From assembly GCF_019703515.2 (NCBI RefSeq), contig NC_059365.1, forward strand, positions 39,880,001 through 39,944,000: DNA of 64,000 nt, written 5' to 3'. The translations under genes and the position numbers were made by a program. This DNA is from Myxocyprinus asiaticus. Lineage: Eukaryota > Chordata > Actinopteri > Cypriniformes > Catostomidae. Under the pieces are notes generated by a model. It searched no databases. It saw only the letters and a list, made by a program, of their open reading frames with translations, and had not been told where the DNA came from. Positions within the stretch are counted from its first letter, which is position 1, and each line of letters begins with the position of its first letter. Positions 1 through 12,029 of the stretch are shown piece after piece.

Positions 1-2045
1 CTTGCAGCCTACTGACAGATGTTGGAAATGACACATCAGGTAACCCAGAAAAATGTGACGCCATGTTTCAAAAAGATCTAAAGAAGGAGAATGCAGAGCT
101 TCGTGATGAACTTAGAGAGGTTAAATATGAGCTTCAGAAGCGACTTGAGGACCTCGAGACTCAGAGGAGGGCAGAAACAGAGGCAAGGACCAAACTGAAA
201 CATCTGAGTCGCAAACACTCGACCCAGACAGAGCAGCAACGCGCCAAAGCTCTTGAGCTCAAAGAGAGCATCTGCAAACTGGAGACCCAACTGGAGCAAG
301 AGAAGAAAGAGACCACAAAACTGAGAGAATCTCTTGATGTGTTAGAAAGAGAAGCTGAGAAGAGACAGGAAGAGAATGAGAAAGATGATAAAGAGGGTAC
401 CAGGCTGAAGGAAGTCTTGGCTGAGATAGAGAAAAAGGAGACATCCATGAAGGAAGAGATGGTGGGGATGAAAAAAGAGCTAGAAGACCTTCAGCTCAAG
501 CTTGCACAGGAACGGGAGGAAAGAGAGCAGGAGAGAGAAGAGAAGAGGAAGCAAATCAGAAGAGAAGAGATGGAAGGATTGAAGATTGCACAGCTTCAAG
601 AAGAGCTGGACAATCTTCGCAAGTCTGCGAGTTTAGAAGAGAAGATATCAAAAGACAATCTTCCTGTGACATATTTACAACTAGAACGCCACCTAAGTAC
701 TGATAAGAAAGCTCTTGTAGAAAACGAAAATGATTGGCAAGAGTCCATCTGTGACTCTGTGAACCTTCAGAACACTTTGGTCAGCAAAGAAACCAGAACA
801 ATGGAGGTGATTACGGATCTTGGACAACAAAGGACAACCACACAGAGCAGGACGTCAACTGCCGAGATAGGAGGGACAGAAGCTGCAGATATGGACAGCA
901 CTACTATTTTAGTTTTGGAGGTAGAGCGCTTGAAGGGGGCGAGAGACCGGGAGGCAGAAAAGGCAAAGCTAGCCCAAGGAAAGCTGGAAGACCTTCAGAA
1001 GCAAGTGACCAAAGAGACCAAGCATCTGACCCAAGCTTTTGAAAGCCAAAGCAGACACATTGAGAACCTGCTCAGAGAGCTGCATGACAAAGAGTGCACC
1101 CTTCAGAGGCAGTGTGAGGAACTGCAAAAATGTCAAGAGAAAATCTGTCTTCTAGAAGAAACACATACTAGGGAGAACATCATCCTCAATAAGGCCTCTA
1201 CACATCCTGAAACATCAACAGAGATCTCAAGAGAGCTAAGCTGTGATTCCGTCTTCAGCAACACAAGCATTAGCGACCATGACATTTTTAATGACGATAT
1301 GCCACAGATTTTGAAGGTCTTGCAGCCTAGTGTGCAGCTGCCTGTTGAACACTCCGTTAATCAAACCGTTGAAGAAACCAACACTAGTGATATATCTCAT
1401 AAGCTACAAGCAGTGACTGAAGTTTCCAAGCTGCATGAATTATGTCTCACTTCAGACATACATTGTGGAAATGCTCCAACGTCTGGCACAAATTCTGAAG
1501 CACATGCTCTTTCTGAGATACTTGATAAGAACGCCAAGGAATCAGAGTACTCCACTGTAGTAAGTTCTCACTTGCAAACTGAACAGTCGGGAGTTCGGAA
1601 CTTTCAACATGACATTCCAGAACCCTCCACAGATGATGTCAGTGAGCTGGAAAGGGTAACGAAGCAATTACAAGACGCTCAACTTCAACTGAATGTGTTG
1701 AAGGCTCAGATTGATGAGCTTGTTCTTGAGGGAGGCGTGGCAAAGGAAGAACTGCTGTCCATTAGACAAGAAAATGAAGGGTTGAGATTGAAACTAAGAC
1801 ACGTGGACAAAGACAGTATCTCTGAACAAAATGCCGCCTTAGCTTTCATCAAAAATGGAAAAAATGGTCTATCAGGAACAAATACAGACGGGGAACAAAA
1901 CAGCGCCCCCTTAGGACAGGAGGAGTCTGATGAACTTGAAAACTTTAAAGATGGAGAGATGGAGCAAATAAAAGGCACAGAGGAGAGTACAAGATGTGAA
2001 TATGACCACTCATCTAAAGCAAAGGTTGACTCTCTTCAGGAGCAG
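1..2045 (+). CDS. cenpf: CENPF-like coiled-coil protein, large internal exon (5' end outside or at window edge)
   Basis: The frame is open from base 3 to the donor CAG|GTAAAT at 2045 (phase 0), about 680 codons. An AG at bases 6-7 could be the splice acceptor, so the true 5' edge is unresolved. The first ~210 residues after the Met at 63 are almost pure heptad, Glu/Lys/Arg/Leu-rich coiled coil. A less structured Ser/Thr-rich middle follows, and then another coiled coil around 1630-1800. A TQT motif sits at 222-230. No catalytic domain is visible. The gene is assigned to the CENPF family from its last exon (7495-7625). CENPF is a large coiled-coil protein of kinetochores, the nuclear envelope and microtubules. 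I infer a scaffold role. It could be cenpf itself or a paralogue retained beside kcnk4. Confidence 0.72.
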
Positions 2046-3518
2046 GTAAATTTAAGGTCAAAACAAAACAAAAAAATGTTTTTACTTTATATTCTTAATA
2101 GTTCCTGGTCTCATTAAGCATGTTTCCACAATCGGCCAAACAGTTTGCACAGTTTTTTCACTTACAGTGAGAGCAGAAAAATCAGATCCTGAAAACTCTT
2201 GATGTGTGTAACATATTTAAATATTTCAGTGGAAGCATCACTAAAAAATGGCAAATTATTATTGCTCATAATTATGCCTGAAACCTACTTGATGCAAGTA
2301 CCCGAACGTAGACCAGAGCACTTGTTGCCAATGTGTGGTCCAGTTGGACATACTTAACGTGCGTTCTTGCGTTACCGTGGCGGTAACAAACCTCAGTACT
2401 CAAGGGGGCATTAGAGTGACCTTCAAAAGTTTGTGCCAATGTGTTATTAATCAGGTAAGTTGCCAAAAATATATAGATCTTGTCTTGCTCTTCTATGATG
2501 GTATTTAACTTAAAAGAGTAAACTCAATGTAGAAGTGGACAGTTCGCATTAATGTCAGCTATAGATCCCCTAGCAGCAACGTTGAGAATGCAACACAAAT
2601 ACAGTATGTGCTGACATATGTACATATTTCAGAATGCCGCAACGCTCTAAACCGAGCTTGCGTACCTAGAAGCGTCTGCATTTACTTGTTTGCGAAAAGT
2701 ATGTTTTGGGCTTGAGAGTTAGGTTTTTTTTAAAAATCCCTAACCCTAAGTATTACATTTTGGCACGTAGCTTGCGGTTTATTTTTTTTGCCTGATAAAT
2801 GATAAAACTGGTGAAAAGATTCCATTGTGATCACATTGACCCTGTTTACACCTGGTATTAAGATGTTTTTCGGACAATCCAATCAAAAGTGTTCAACACT
2901 AAATACAGGTGCAAACTTCTTCAAAATGTTTTGTGATCGGATCACAAAAACCACCTACCGAGGAAGTTAAAAACGCATGTGACCACATCACATTTGTGTT
3001 TTAAATGCCAATCCGTCTGTCAATCAACCACTGCGCTAAAACAAGAGTTTAAACTTTGTGGCTTTAAAAGGGTAATTAACCGTCCGATCTGAAAATTTGA
3101 AAAACCGCAAACCTAAGCCTGCAAAAGAACTTCACAGAACACCTTAACTGTGCCTGATATCAACATGCAGTGACACAGATGAGAAGCACACATGTCTGAA
3201 GCCTAGTTAAAACAGGTTCTCCACTAAAATAATGGAGAATTCTGCTCAAAATTTTGCATTTGTGCTTGGATAAAATTTCAACTGCATCTAGAAAGAACAG
3301 TGTGATTGATGTGTCGTCATGAAATCTGAGACCCTCCCCTCGAAATTTGAGCTCAAATAGTCACAGGAGACCAGGTGTAAAAAGTGATGTGTCTCACCTG
3401 ACCACATGTGATCGAACACCTGAGATGCATCTTAATACCATGTGTAAACGGGGATAGCAAATCCATAGCATCTAGTTTATTTTTTATTTGTTTGATTCAT
3501 ATTCTGTGTGACCCCCAG
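2046..3518 (+). other. Intron of the CENPF-like gene
   Basis: This phase-0 intron runs from GTAAAT to CCCCAG. Its distal half is occupied by a MITE-like element (2838-3455). In the rest I see only AT-rich unique-looking sequence. Confidence 0.75.
2838..3455. repeat. MITE-like element in a CENPF-like intron
   Basis: The left end reads cctgtttacacctggtatta and the right end is its inverted counterpart (taataccatgtgtaaacggg), with about 550 bp of non-coding sequence between them. This fits a non-autonomous DNA transposon, probably hAT-like. Exact ends are approximate. Confidence 0.6.
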
Positions 3519-3712
3519 ATACAAGCACTACAAGCTCAGATCAAGCACCTCTCCGAGCAGAACAAAACACAAGCTGAGGAACTAGAACTCTGGAATAACT
3601 CAGCCATGGGAGAAACAGTGGGCAGCAACTCCTCCACCATCGTGCTTAAAGAGTTTGAGATATTCCTCCCCTGCAGACCCACCGAGCTGCACATGCAGTC
3701 CCAACAGACTAG
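3519..3712 (+). CDS. cenpf: CENPF-like gene, internal exon
   Basis: The acceptor is CCCCAG|ATACAAG and the donor is AG|GTAACA, giving 194 nt that enter in phase 0 and leave in phase 2. It opens with a short coiled coil (IQALQAQIKHLSEQNKTQAE) and continues into a segment containing EFEIFLPCRPTELHM. It joins in frame to the exon at 3958 through a split Arg codon. Confidence 0.72.
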
Positions 3713-3957
3713 GTAACATACCGTACAGCAATTTGACTGACATTTGTTTAAGATAAGTATGCGATAAGCGGTATAATAGTGTAAATTGTGATTGTTCTAA
3801 ATGCATTTAGAAAGCAGTGTAAGGCTTTTAAAGTGAATTATGGAAATCTTGGTACTGAGGTAGTAAATTTTGGGAAGGTAAACACAGGTCTTGTGTGTGA
3901 GTGATGTTTATGCAAGACCCTTTCCCTCCTCATCAGTCTACACACTGTCTACTGTAG

Positions 3958-4102
3958 GACCATGATGCACCAGTGCACTGTCACAGACATGACATATCAG
4001 TGTGGACTGGAGGATCGGAATGAGCAGACCAACTTGGGGCAACATGTGTCACCTGAAACACAAATGGTGAATGACGTGAGTGAGTCTCAGAGACCTGCTG
4101 AG
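3958..4102 (+). CDS. cenpf: CENPF-like gene, internal exon
   Basis: The acceptor CTGTAG|GACC and the strong donor GAG|GTAAGT bound 145 nt. One base completes the Arg codon from the previous exon and the remaining 48 codons are open. The product is hydrophilic, with no domain I recognise. No long open frame starts inside it, so it is found only through its splice sites and phase. Confidence 0.65.
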
Positions 4103-6486
4103 GTAAGTAAAGTCTCATAACATGCATGTGCCTTTATATATTCACAAATTCTGAAATGTGATTAAGTCTACTTAAAGGAACACTTCCCCCAAAAATGACA
4201 ATTCTGTCATTTACTTAACCTCATATCATTTTCAGGCCTGTATTACTTTCTTGTGCCTTGGAAAATAAACGGAGATATTTAGCAGAATGTCTCACGTGCT
4301 CTTTTTTTTTCGTACAATAAAAAGTAAATAGGGATGTGTGCTGTGCTCAAAAAGTGACAAAAAAAAGCTCCTTAAAAAACATCCATACAACTCATGCACT
4401 ATATCCCAAGTTTTCTAAAGCTTCATGATAGCTTTGAGTGGAGAACAGTCATTGTTCTCTGAAAATCCTCCCCTCTGTTGCAGCTCTCAAATCTCATTAG
4501 TGTCACCTATATTTTCAAATATGGCTTGTGAAGACTCGTCATGCCAGGTTTGACATTGGAAATTTGAAATGCAATCCAATAGTCGGTCATAATGCAACTA
4601 CTGTACTGTATATATTAACAAAAAATTCTAAACAAAATCCTTGAACCTCAGAAATTATTTGTTTCTATGGATTGTGTCATTAATTTGCCTCTATATGGTC
4701 TTGCAAAATGTTTTCATAACAAAGAAAGTACTCCAGGTAACAGTGGCTATAATGAAACATTATATCAAAACAGAAATACATTTGTTTGGGAACCACATTA
4801 CATCGGTTGCACTGTGTGTGTCATTCTGTAGATTCAGATGAACCAGCTCATAAAAGCCATTTGTTCGCTAATTGAACTACACTGGTTGTGCTGTATGTGT
4901 TTCGTGCTATAGATTCAAAAGAATCTGCTCATAATTGTCATTTGTTGGGGAATCACACTATACTAGATCTGAAATTAACACCCGTCAAGCACCAAATGTG
5001 GTTCATTTTTCTATTGGCCTGTGAATTTCGCAGTGTTCTGGTGGGTGCTTTTTCCTTTCTCTTAGTGGCCGTGTCAGCTTCTAAAAGTAATGTTCCAGTT
5101 TTGTCCTGAAGGGGGCTCTGTTGTTGACCTACTGTCAGCAAGGTCAGTTGAGAGGGGTTCAGGCAGAACGGTCCTTAGTTAGTTTCCCGCTGATCGTCGA
5201 TAGCCTCAGTTAGCAGTACATAAAAGCAAGATGAAGGCAATGTTGAGAACCATTCATGTCATCGTAAAGAAGGGAAGACCACTCTTGGATATTGAGTGGA
5301 TGTGCAAGTAAGTTTTAATTACCCACCACCCCACACACACAAAGTCTCTGGTAATATTGGCATTGTTTTACAGAAACCAGTTCTGCTAACAGTTCTTTAA
5401 CGTGCATCCTTCCAGTGATGCGGACAGAAAACCAGACTAAAATAAACAGTGTTTTTCAGCGCTGCAACACTGCTACTGAATCTAAACAAATGACTCTTGA
5501 GACATTTCTTTATAATCTACAGCGTGAAAGATAATGCGCGACCAGTGTAATCCAAATCTCCCAAAAATGACTCTTTCAGACGATTCTTTTGAGAAAATCA
5601 ACAACTATAGCTCTACCAGTGTTGTCCGATTCACAAACTTATGACTCTTTTTAGTGAATTAACAATTAACAAGCCTTATTTATCAGTTGGAGCTGACTGG
5701 ATAAATCTGATTGTATTAATTGACCTGCTCAAAATAACTCAAGAACTGTTATTGTGTTATATGTACTAAACATTTAGTTTTGTTGTAATAAGTGAATAAT
5801 ATGAAGAAAAAACCCATTTTTTTTTCTTTAAAGTAGATCACTTTTAAACATTCATACAGTGGTTTTTATTTGTCTCATGTCTGTCAAATCCATTTTTATA
5901 ATGCAACAAAACAATAAAAAATTGGCCTGCAAGAAATCTGACTGGCTGGTCATTTTTTTTCATCTACCAAACAGCTTGCTGTAGATTCAGCAAGAATCGA
6001 CTCATAGAAGTCATTTGTTCAGGAATCAGACTACACTTGTTGTGCTGTAGATTCAGTAGCGGGGCAGCACGAATAAGAACCGGTTCTCAATTCCCATACC
6101 TATTTATGCATGTCTCATAACCAAATGTAACATGGCAAGCTTAAATATGCAAAAGTACTAATGACATTTGAGAGATGCCATGGAGGGTGAGATTTTCTTT
6201 GTCTGTTTCTCATATAAAGCCATTCTATGGCTTCAGAAAACTAGCAATATAGTGTACCAGATTACTTTTTCATGGTGCTTTTTTTGTTGTTGTCATTTTT
6301 GGAACTTGACCGCATCCGATCCCGTTTACTTTGTATGGAAAGGAGCGCCTTGGACTTGGTGGATTTCCCCTTTTGTATTCTACAAAAGAAAAAAAGTCAA
6401 ATGAGTTTGGAATGACATGAGGGTGAGTGAATGATGATAGAATATTAATTATTAGGAGAACTAACCCTTCTTTAAACTGTTTTCAG
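4103..6486 (+). other. Intron of the CENPF-like gene with decayed transposon sequence
   Basis: This phase-0 intron contains an outer MITE pair: 'acttcccccaaaaatgac' near 4180, and its inverted partner 'gacatgagggtgagtgaatg' near 6413. Related ~85-bp units (around 4790-4960 and 5975-6055) share 'gattcag..aatc..ctcat' and 'ggaatcacactacac'-type sequence. A short frame at 5231-5313 resembles the 'K-x-x-RP' block of hAT transposases. I read the intron as nested, decayed DNA transposons. Confidence 0.5.
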
Positions 6487-7321
6487 GACCTCATGACTGC
6501 AAATGAGAAGGTAATGTCCAAAGAAAATGTTCAACAGAGCAACAACGTTGACCACAGTAATGAATGTCCTCCAGTCTATGTCTCAGATATACTGACTAGT
6601 AACGCTAAAGACAAACAGTCAGTTAGTTTGACCAAACTAACAGATAATGATGATTCAGAGGCGCAGAGGACTGCCTCAATGTCTCAGAATCAGACTGAAG
6701 CAGGTGCACCTAGAGAAAATGGCCAAAGAGATGCCTTAATCAATGTTCTGTTCCCAACCAAAGTAATCATCTCAAAGCCAACCACAGAGTCCCATGGACC
6801 TAAAGATTCCCAGATTTCTGGCCATAATGAGGTTGAAACTATGGAAACTGCTGCTTTGGATCAACACAGCCATTGTCGTGGAGACACAACAGAACAACAG
6901 AACAGCTATCACACTACTGTAGAAGTTTTGGTACCAAGCAAGAACAACTCTAACGCTGCTCAGGGTCAAAGGGTAGAGGTCAGCAATGTCACTGGAGATC
7001 CAAACAGAATGGAAGTCAGAGAGGTTCAGAGTGTGTCCACTCAGACAGAGGAGAGCAGAGAGCCTCTAGAGAAGCAACCTCTCCTCCATGCCAGCACCCA
7101 GACAGATGGAGTAGAGCTAGAGATTGAGGAAGATGATAAAGTGCCTGCAGACTCTCCCCCCCTGCCATCTGTTACAGACCAATTGCTGTTGTCCAAGGTG
7201 TTCCCAATGAGCAACCCAGCTCACCTTGCAGAACGCATCCGACAAAACCGCAGCCGCATGTCTGCTGCTCACGATGATACAGAGTACGAGCCATACGGTC
7301 TACCAGAGGTCGTTATGAAAG
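6487..7321 (+). CDS. cenpf: CENPF-like gene, penultimate coding exon with paired TQT motifs
   Basis: The acceptor TTTCAG|GACC and the donor AAAG|GTGAGA bound 835 nt, phase 0 to phase 1. The product is acidic and Ser/Thr/Gln-rich, so probably disordered. Two STQT sequences encoded at 7036-7047 and 7093-7104 lie 19 residues apart, a spacing and sequence typical of tandem dynein-light-chain (LC8) anchors. The exon ends with a conserved basic/acidic tail (AERIRQNRSRMSAA, then EYEPYGLPEVVMK). This runs into the CENPF signature in the next exon. Human CENPF has a comparable E-P-x-GLPEVVKK just before GFADIP. Confidence 0.8.
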
Positions 7322-7494
7322 GTGAGAATAACCCTGACCAGTAATGTGGGTATATAACTTAAATATACTTGTATTTTTTTTAATCTTGTATACATATCAT
7401 TTTGTCATCTATACATATATACACTACTTTTATATTACATGTATACTACTTTTGTTTTACTTTTTATATTACATGTATACTTATTCTTTTGCAG

Positions 7495-7625
7495 GATTTG
7501 CTGACATCCCCAGTGGGCCAGCTTGTCCATACGTCCTGCGTAGGGGTCTACTGGGTACTGACGCGATGCCCCTCCCACGCAGAGAGGCCACACCCCAGGA
7601 GGAAAATGAAGACATTGAGCCATAG
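7495..7625 (+). CDS. cenpf: CENPF-like gene, last coding exon (C-terminus)
   Basis: The acceptor TTGCAG|GATTTG completes a split Gly codon. The exon encodes GFADIPSGPACPYVLRR and about 26 more residues, then stops at TAG 7623-7625. Human CENPF carries GFADIPTGKTSPYILRR at the equivalent place but then continues for roughly 100 residues. That extension includes a KEN-type degron region and a farnesylated CKVQ end. Here the protein ends in EENEDIEP with no CaaX box. Either this is a shortened paralogue, or an alternative 3' exon exists that I do not see. Confidence 0.8.
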
Positions 7626-8141
7626 TACTCGCACACCTATACAGCATAGGTATTTGCTGTGTGCCATCACTTAATGCATTTAGAATACATTTAGAAAAGC
7701 ATTTAAAATGATTTGCACTGCTCTTTTTGGTTATTCTAATTTAATTACAAATTATTCACATTTTCTCTATGCCCTGTTTTAGGCTCTTCTGTTGGAACTA
7801 AAGGAATTTTACTTCCTCTTTAAGTGTCAACAGTACCTCTGCGCATCGTGGGAGACTTGTGATAATCTTTGAGCTAAATCAAATGGTTTAGAATTTAAAG
7901 TCTTTAATGCTTTGTTTTTTTTTTTCACTTGCTGAAAAGCAATGCCTTATCGTGAATATTGATGTCGTATATAGTTTTGTTTGAGTAGCGGAGGCAAATT
8001 TGCTTAGATACTGATGTAATATATTTTTGTTTGTATAGAGGTGGTGTCAGCCCCTGTTTTATAAGACTTGAAGTTTGTGAATTGCCTTATTTATTGACAG
8101 ACACTCCTTGTAGATTTCCCTTTATGCACTACTTTATGTCA

Positions 8142-8147
<6 letters not shown>

Positions 8148-8204
<57 letters not shown>
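8148..8204. repeat. (GT)n microsatellite
   Basis: About 28 uninterrupted GT dinucleotides, probably within the 3' UTR of the CENPF-like gene. Confidence 0.95.
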
Positions 8205-8206
<2 letters not shown>

Positions 8207-8352
8207 TATGGCTCAAATCACCCTGAGCCTGTTTCCAATCCTTGTATGGTGATTCACTGTGAAAGACTGTTTTTCTCTCTCTCTTTGTGTCTCTCTGTCA
8301 TCTAACAACTTTATAACACACAGTGGAGTATTTATATTATCTAGCCCTTTGT

Positions 8353-8358
8353 AATAAA
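8353..8358 (+). terminator. Candidate polyadenylation signal of the CENPF-like gene
   Basis: AATAAA lies about 730 bp after the stop codon and is followed by T/G-rich sequence. The 3' UTR would include the GT microsatellite at 8148-8204. It is the first clean AATAAA after the stop. Confidence 0.45.
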
Positions 8359-8375
8359 GCATGGGAGGAATGGAT

Positions 8376-8879
8376 ACGTTGTTGATTTGATTAATTTATT
8401 TAAATTGAGTGTGTGTGTCTGTCCATGTGTTTTATGCTTTCTGTATTTGTGTGTTGTCTACACATTTGCTATAATGCATGTTTTTTCTAAATGTGAAATG
8501 GTTTGTAGGATTTTTAGATTGGTATGTTTACATTATTAAACTTTGTTAGTGAAATACAAATGTTGCTTTGTATTTCTAGATCTGCATTCTGAAAATCTGA
8601 AGTTTTTAGATTCATTTAAAATAAGGGCTGTCAATTGATTCAAATTTTTATTCAAATAACATGACATGCAGATTAATCAAATCAATATTTGATTTAACAA
8701 TATGTAAGTATTTGCTGAAATTGGCCCCCAAATAAAATAATTCAAATAATCAAAATCATAAATATAATAGCTAAATATAATACATGTAATTCAAAAACAT
8801 TACATTGAGGCAGACATGTAAAGCATTGATTAGACAATACAAAGTGTGTTTTTGTGCCGTTTTTGGAGCGTCTCACTGG
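8376..8879. other. Intergenic sequence with a repeat-like segment
   Basis: AT-rich. From about 8625 ('agggctgtcaattgatt') it resembles the ends of the 'attaatcg' hAT-like repeat also present at 30971-31829 and 46508-47305. No gene is seen. Confidence 0.4.
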
Positions 8880-10757
8880 TTTTTGACATTTCTAGCCATA
8901 AACGTAATATCTCAGCTCTGTAGGTCCTCACAATGCTAGTGAATGGGTACAAAATTTTGAAGCTCCAGAAAGCACATAAAGGCAGCATAACAGTAATCCA
9001 TAAGACTCCAATGCTTAAATCTATATGTTCAGAAACAATATGATAGGTGTGGGTGAGAAACAGATCAGTATTTACAGCTGAAGTCAGAAGTTTACATACA
9101 CCTTAGCCAAATACATTTAACTCAGTTTTTCATAATTCCTGACATGTAATCGTAGAACACATTCCCTGTCTGAGGTCAGTTAGGATCACTACTTTAAAGA
9201 ATGTGAAATGTCAGAATAATAGTAGAGAGAATGATTTATTTCAGCTTTTATTTCTTTCATCACATTCCCAGTTGGTCAGAAGTTTACATACACTTTGTTA
9301 ATATTTGGCAGCATTGCCTTTAAATTGTTTAACTTGGGTCAAACATTTTGGGTAGCCTTCCACAAGCTTCTCACAATAAGTTGCTGGAATTTTGGCCCAT
9401 TTCTCCAGACAGAACTGGTGTAATCGAGTCAGGTTTGTAGGCCTCCTTGCTTGCACACACCTTTTCAGTTCTGCCCTCAATTTTCTATCGGTCTGAGGTC
9501 AGGGCTTTGTGATGGTCACTCCAGTACCTTGACTTTGTTGTCCTTAAGCCATTTGCCACAACTTTGGAGGTATGCTTGGGGTCATTGTCCATTTGGAAGA
9601 CCCATTTGCGATCGAGCTTTATCTTCCTGGCTGATTTCCTGAGATTTTGCTCCAATATATTCACATAATTTTCCTTCCTCATGATGCCATCTATTTTATG
9701 AAGTGCACCAGTCCATCCTGCAGCAAAGCACCCCACAACATGATGCTGCCACTCCCATGCATCATGGTTGGGATGGTGTTCTTCGGCTTGCAAGCCTCCC
9801 TCTTTTCCTCCAAACATAACGGTGGTCATTATGGCCAAACAGTTAAATTATTGTTTAATCAGACCAGAGGACATTTCTCCAAAAAGTAAGATCTTTGTCC
9901 CCATGTGCCCTTGCAAACTGTAGTCTGGCTTTTTTATGGTGGTTTTGGAGTAGTGGCTTCTTCCTTGCTGAGCAGCCTTTCAGGTTATGTTGATATAAGA
10001 CTTGTTTTACTGTGGATATAGATACTTGTCTACCTGTTTCCTCCAGCATCTTCACAAGGTCCTTTGCTGTTGTTCTAGGATTGATTTGCACAAAATGCGT
10101 TTCCTTCCTGAGGGTAAAGTCTTGACATCATTTTCTGGAATTTTCCAAGCTGCTTAAAGGCATAGTTAACTTAGTGAATGTAAACTTCTGACCCACTGAA
10201 ATTGTGATATAGTCAATTGAAAGTGAAACAATCTGTATGTAAACAATTGTTGGAAAAATTACTTGTGTCATGCACAAAGTAGATGTCCTAAATGACTTGC
10301 TAAAACTATAGTTTGCTAATATGAAATCTGTGGAGTGGTTGAAAAATGAGTTTTAATGACTTCAACCTAATTGAATGTAAATATCTGACCTCAACTGCAA
10401 GTCCTTTTTTACTATAAATTCTCCTCCCTGCCCATTAGGTGGTGATATGCATGAAGAATGTAAAAGTGAACATTGATATAAAGAAAATACTGTTTCTGAC
10501 CCACACCTATCATCTTCTAAAGATATGGATTAAACACTGGAGACTTATGGATTACTTTTATGTTTCCTTTATGTCCTTTTGAAGCTTCAAAGTTTTGGTC
10601 ATCATTCACTTGCATTGTATGGACCTAAAGAGCTGAGATATTTTTCTAAAATATTTGTTTGTGTTCAGGTGAAAAAAACAAAGTCATACACTTCTGGGAT
10701 GGCATGAGGGTGAGTAAATAATGAGAGAATTTACATTTTTGGGTGAACTATCTCTTT
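8880..10757. repeat. MITE split by a Tc1 insertion
   Basis: The flanks 8880-9074 and 10400-10757 are the two arms of a long inverted-repeat MITE. The left arm has 'atatctcagctctgtaggtc' and the right arm has 'cctaaagagctgagatattt'. The right arm ends in 'gggtgaactatctctttaa'. A copy without the insertion lies at 22168-22757. A Tc1 element occupies 9075-10397, so that insertion is younger than the MITE. Confidence 0.8.
9075..10397 (-). mobile_element. Decayed Sleeping-Beauty-type (IR/DR) Tc1 element
   Basis: The ends begin CAGCTGAAGTCAGAAG and, inverted, CAGTTGAGGTCAGATA. The inner repeat 'cagaagtttacatacactt' lies near 9277. A TA flanks the left end; the right TA has become CA. The minus strand carries transposase fragments in shifted frames: the second half of the DNA-binding region (near 10090-9980), the catalytic block with QMDNDPKHTSK, and a C-terminal end at 9298. 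The N-terminal helix-turn-helix is missing and several frameshifts are present, so the element is dead. It is about 280 bp shorter than the related copy at 42916-44519. Confidence 0.9.
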
Positions 10758-12012
10758 AAGATCTCTGAACTCTGTTCTGTTCAGCTGTCAGTTTGCAGAC
10801 TTATGGAATTTACGTAGGGTCAGGGCAGGGTGCAAAATCAAATGCTACATTTTTTTTAATCTTGGTATTTTTTAATACATAATTGATTGCACTGATTTAA
10901 CGCATTGAATCTACAGCCTTATTTAACAACTCTTTGGGGAATTGTTATGAATACTCATCTTATATCCACCTTTTTACTGAATGCAGAAGTGTTCCACGAT
11001 TCATAACGAAAGCCTGTTTTAAATTTTTGGCCACCAGAATTTTTATTTGCATTGGTGTATGTTCTTAGTAGATAATGTGATGTTTAGGGGATTCATTTGT
11101 AAAATATTGTCCAAAAAAATACAAATTGGCTCCATAGTGCTGATATTTCAGTCGTGATGGGTGTTTTTTCACAGTCCTCATCCGTCGAAGGAATCAGCAG
11201 ATGACTGTGAAACGAGGTTAATTATGTTGATACCATTAACTACTTGAAGACCATGAATGGTTGCTGTTCTCCTTCAGGAACAGTCATATTAGTAGTTTTT
11301 ATGTCGCTTTTTATGCTGTGATTAGAATCACCATGTTATCACCCAGTGGTTGGTCAGGAAAACTGTGGATAGTGAGCACTAAACCGTATAATTGTCCGTT
11401 GCCTCAGGCAACCGATTTACTACATAGCTATGTGAGTTGCATGTCTCATATCACATTGTGGTCTCTTCCTTCTCATGTAATAAAATATCACATCAATATT
11501 TCATGTCCATTATTTTCTTTATTTTGTAAGTAGCAGTGTGATAAGCGGGATAATGAACAGTCAGCCTGTTATTCATAATTATTCTCCAATTAGTCATGAA
11601 ATGCCGCTCTCAAATGTAAGTGGTGCTCTAACTCGCACTTACAGATGTGCTCGTCCATAGACATTCAGTCTAATTTTCAGTTCCAATTTCAGAATATCTC
11701 GGCCTCTGAGTGGACTAAAAGCTTAATATATGTGTCATTAGAAAGCTGAGATCATCCCCTTTGCCACATATATTTCCGATGATTTGTTTGGCATGCTTTA
11801 CCTGTTGGACCGCACATTTTGTTCTGGACATCTGAGATATTACATTGGATTATTCACACAAGCAAGCTCACAGTCTTCTTTTTTTTTTTTTTCAACTGCT
11901 CAAGGTAAAAGCAGATTAAAAGTTTTAGCTATTTGGGGCTTAAAACAGCAGTGAATGGTGCATAAAAGAGACATTTCAGAAGCTTTCAAACGATACAATA
12001 TATGCCTGACTT
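10758..12012. other. Intergenic region, no gene seen
   Basis: AT-rich, with a poly-T run near 11880-11892. I see no coding exon or structured element here. Confidence 0.5.
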
Positions 12013-12029
12013 ATGTATTTGGAGACTTT

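Noticed and set aside
2272..2466. 64-codon minus-strand frame in the CENPF-like intron
   Set aside because: Short, no homology recognised, and inside an intron of a well-supported gene.
8031..8252. Open frame of 73 codons with poly-Val/Cys
   Set aside because: It is the translation of the (GT)n microsatellite.
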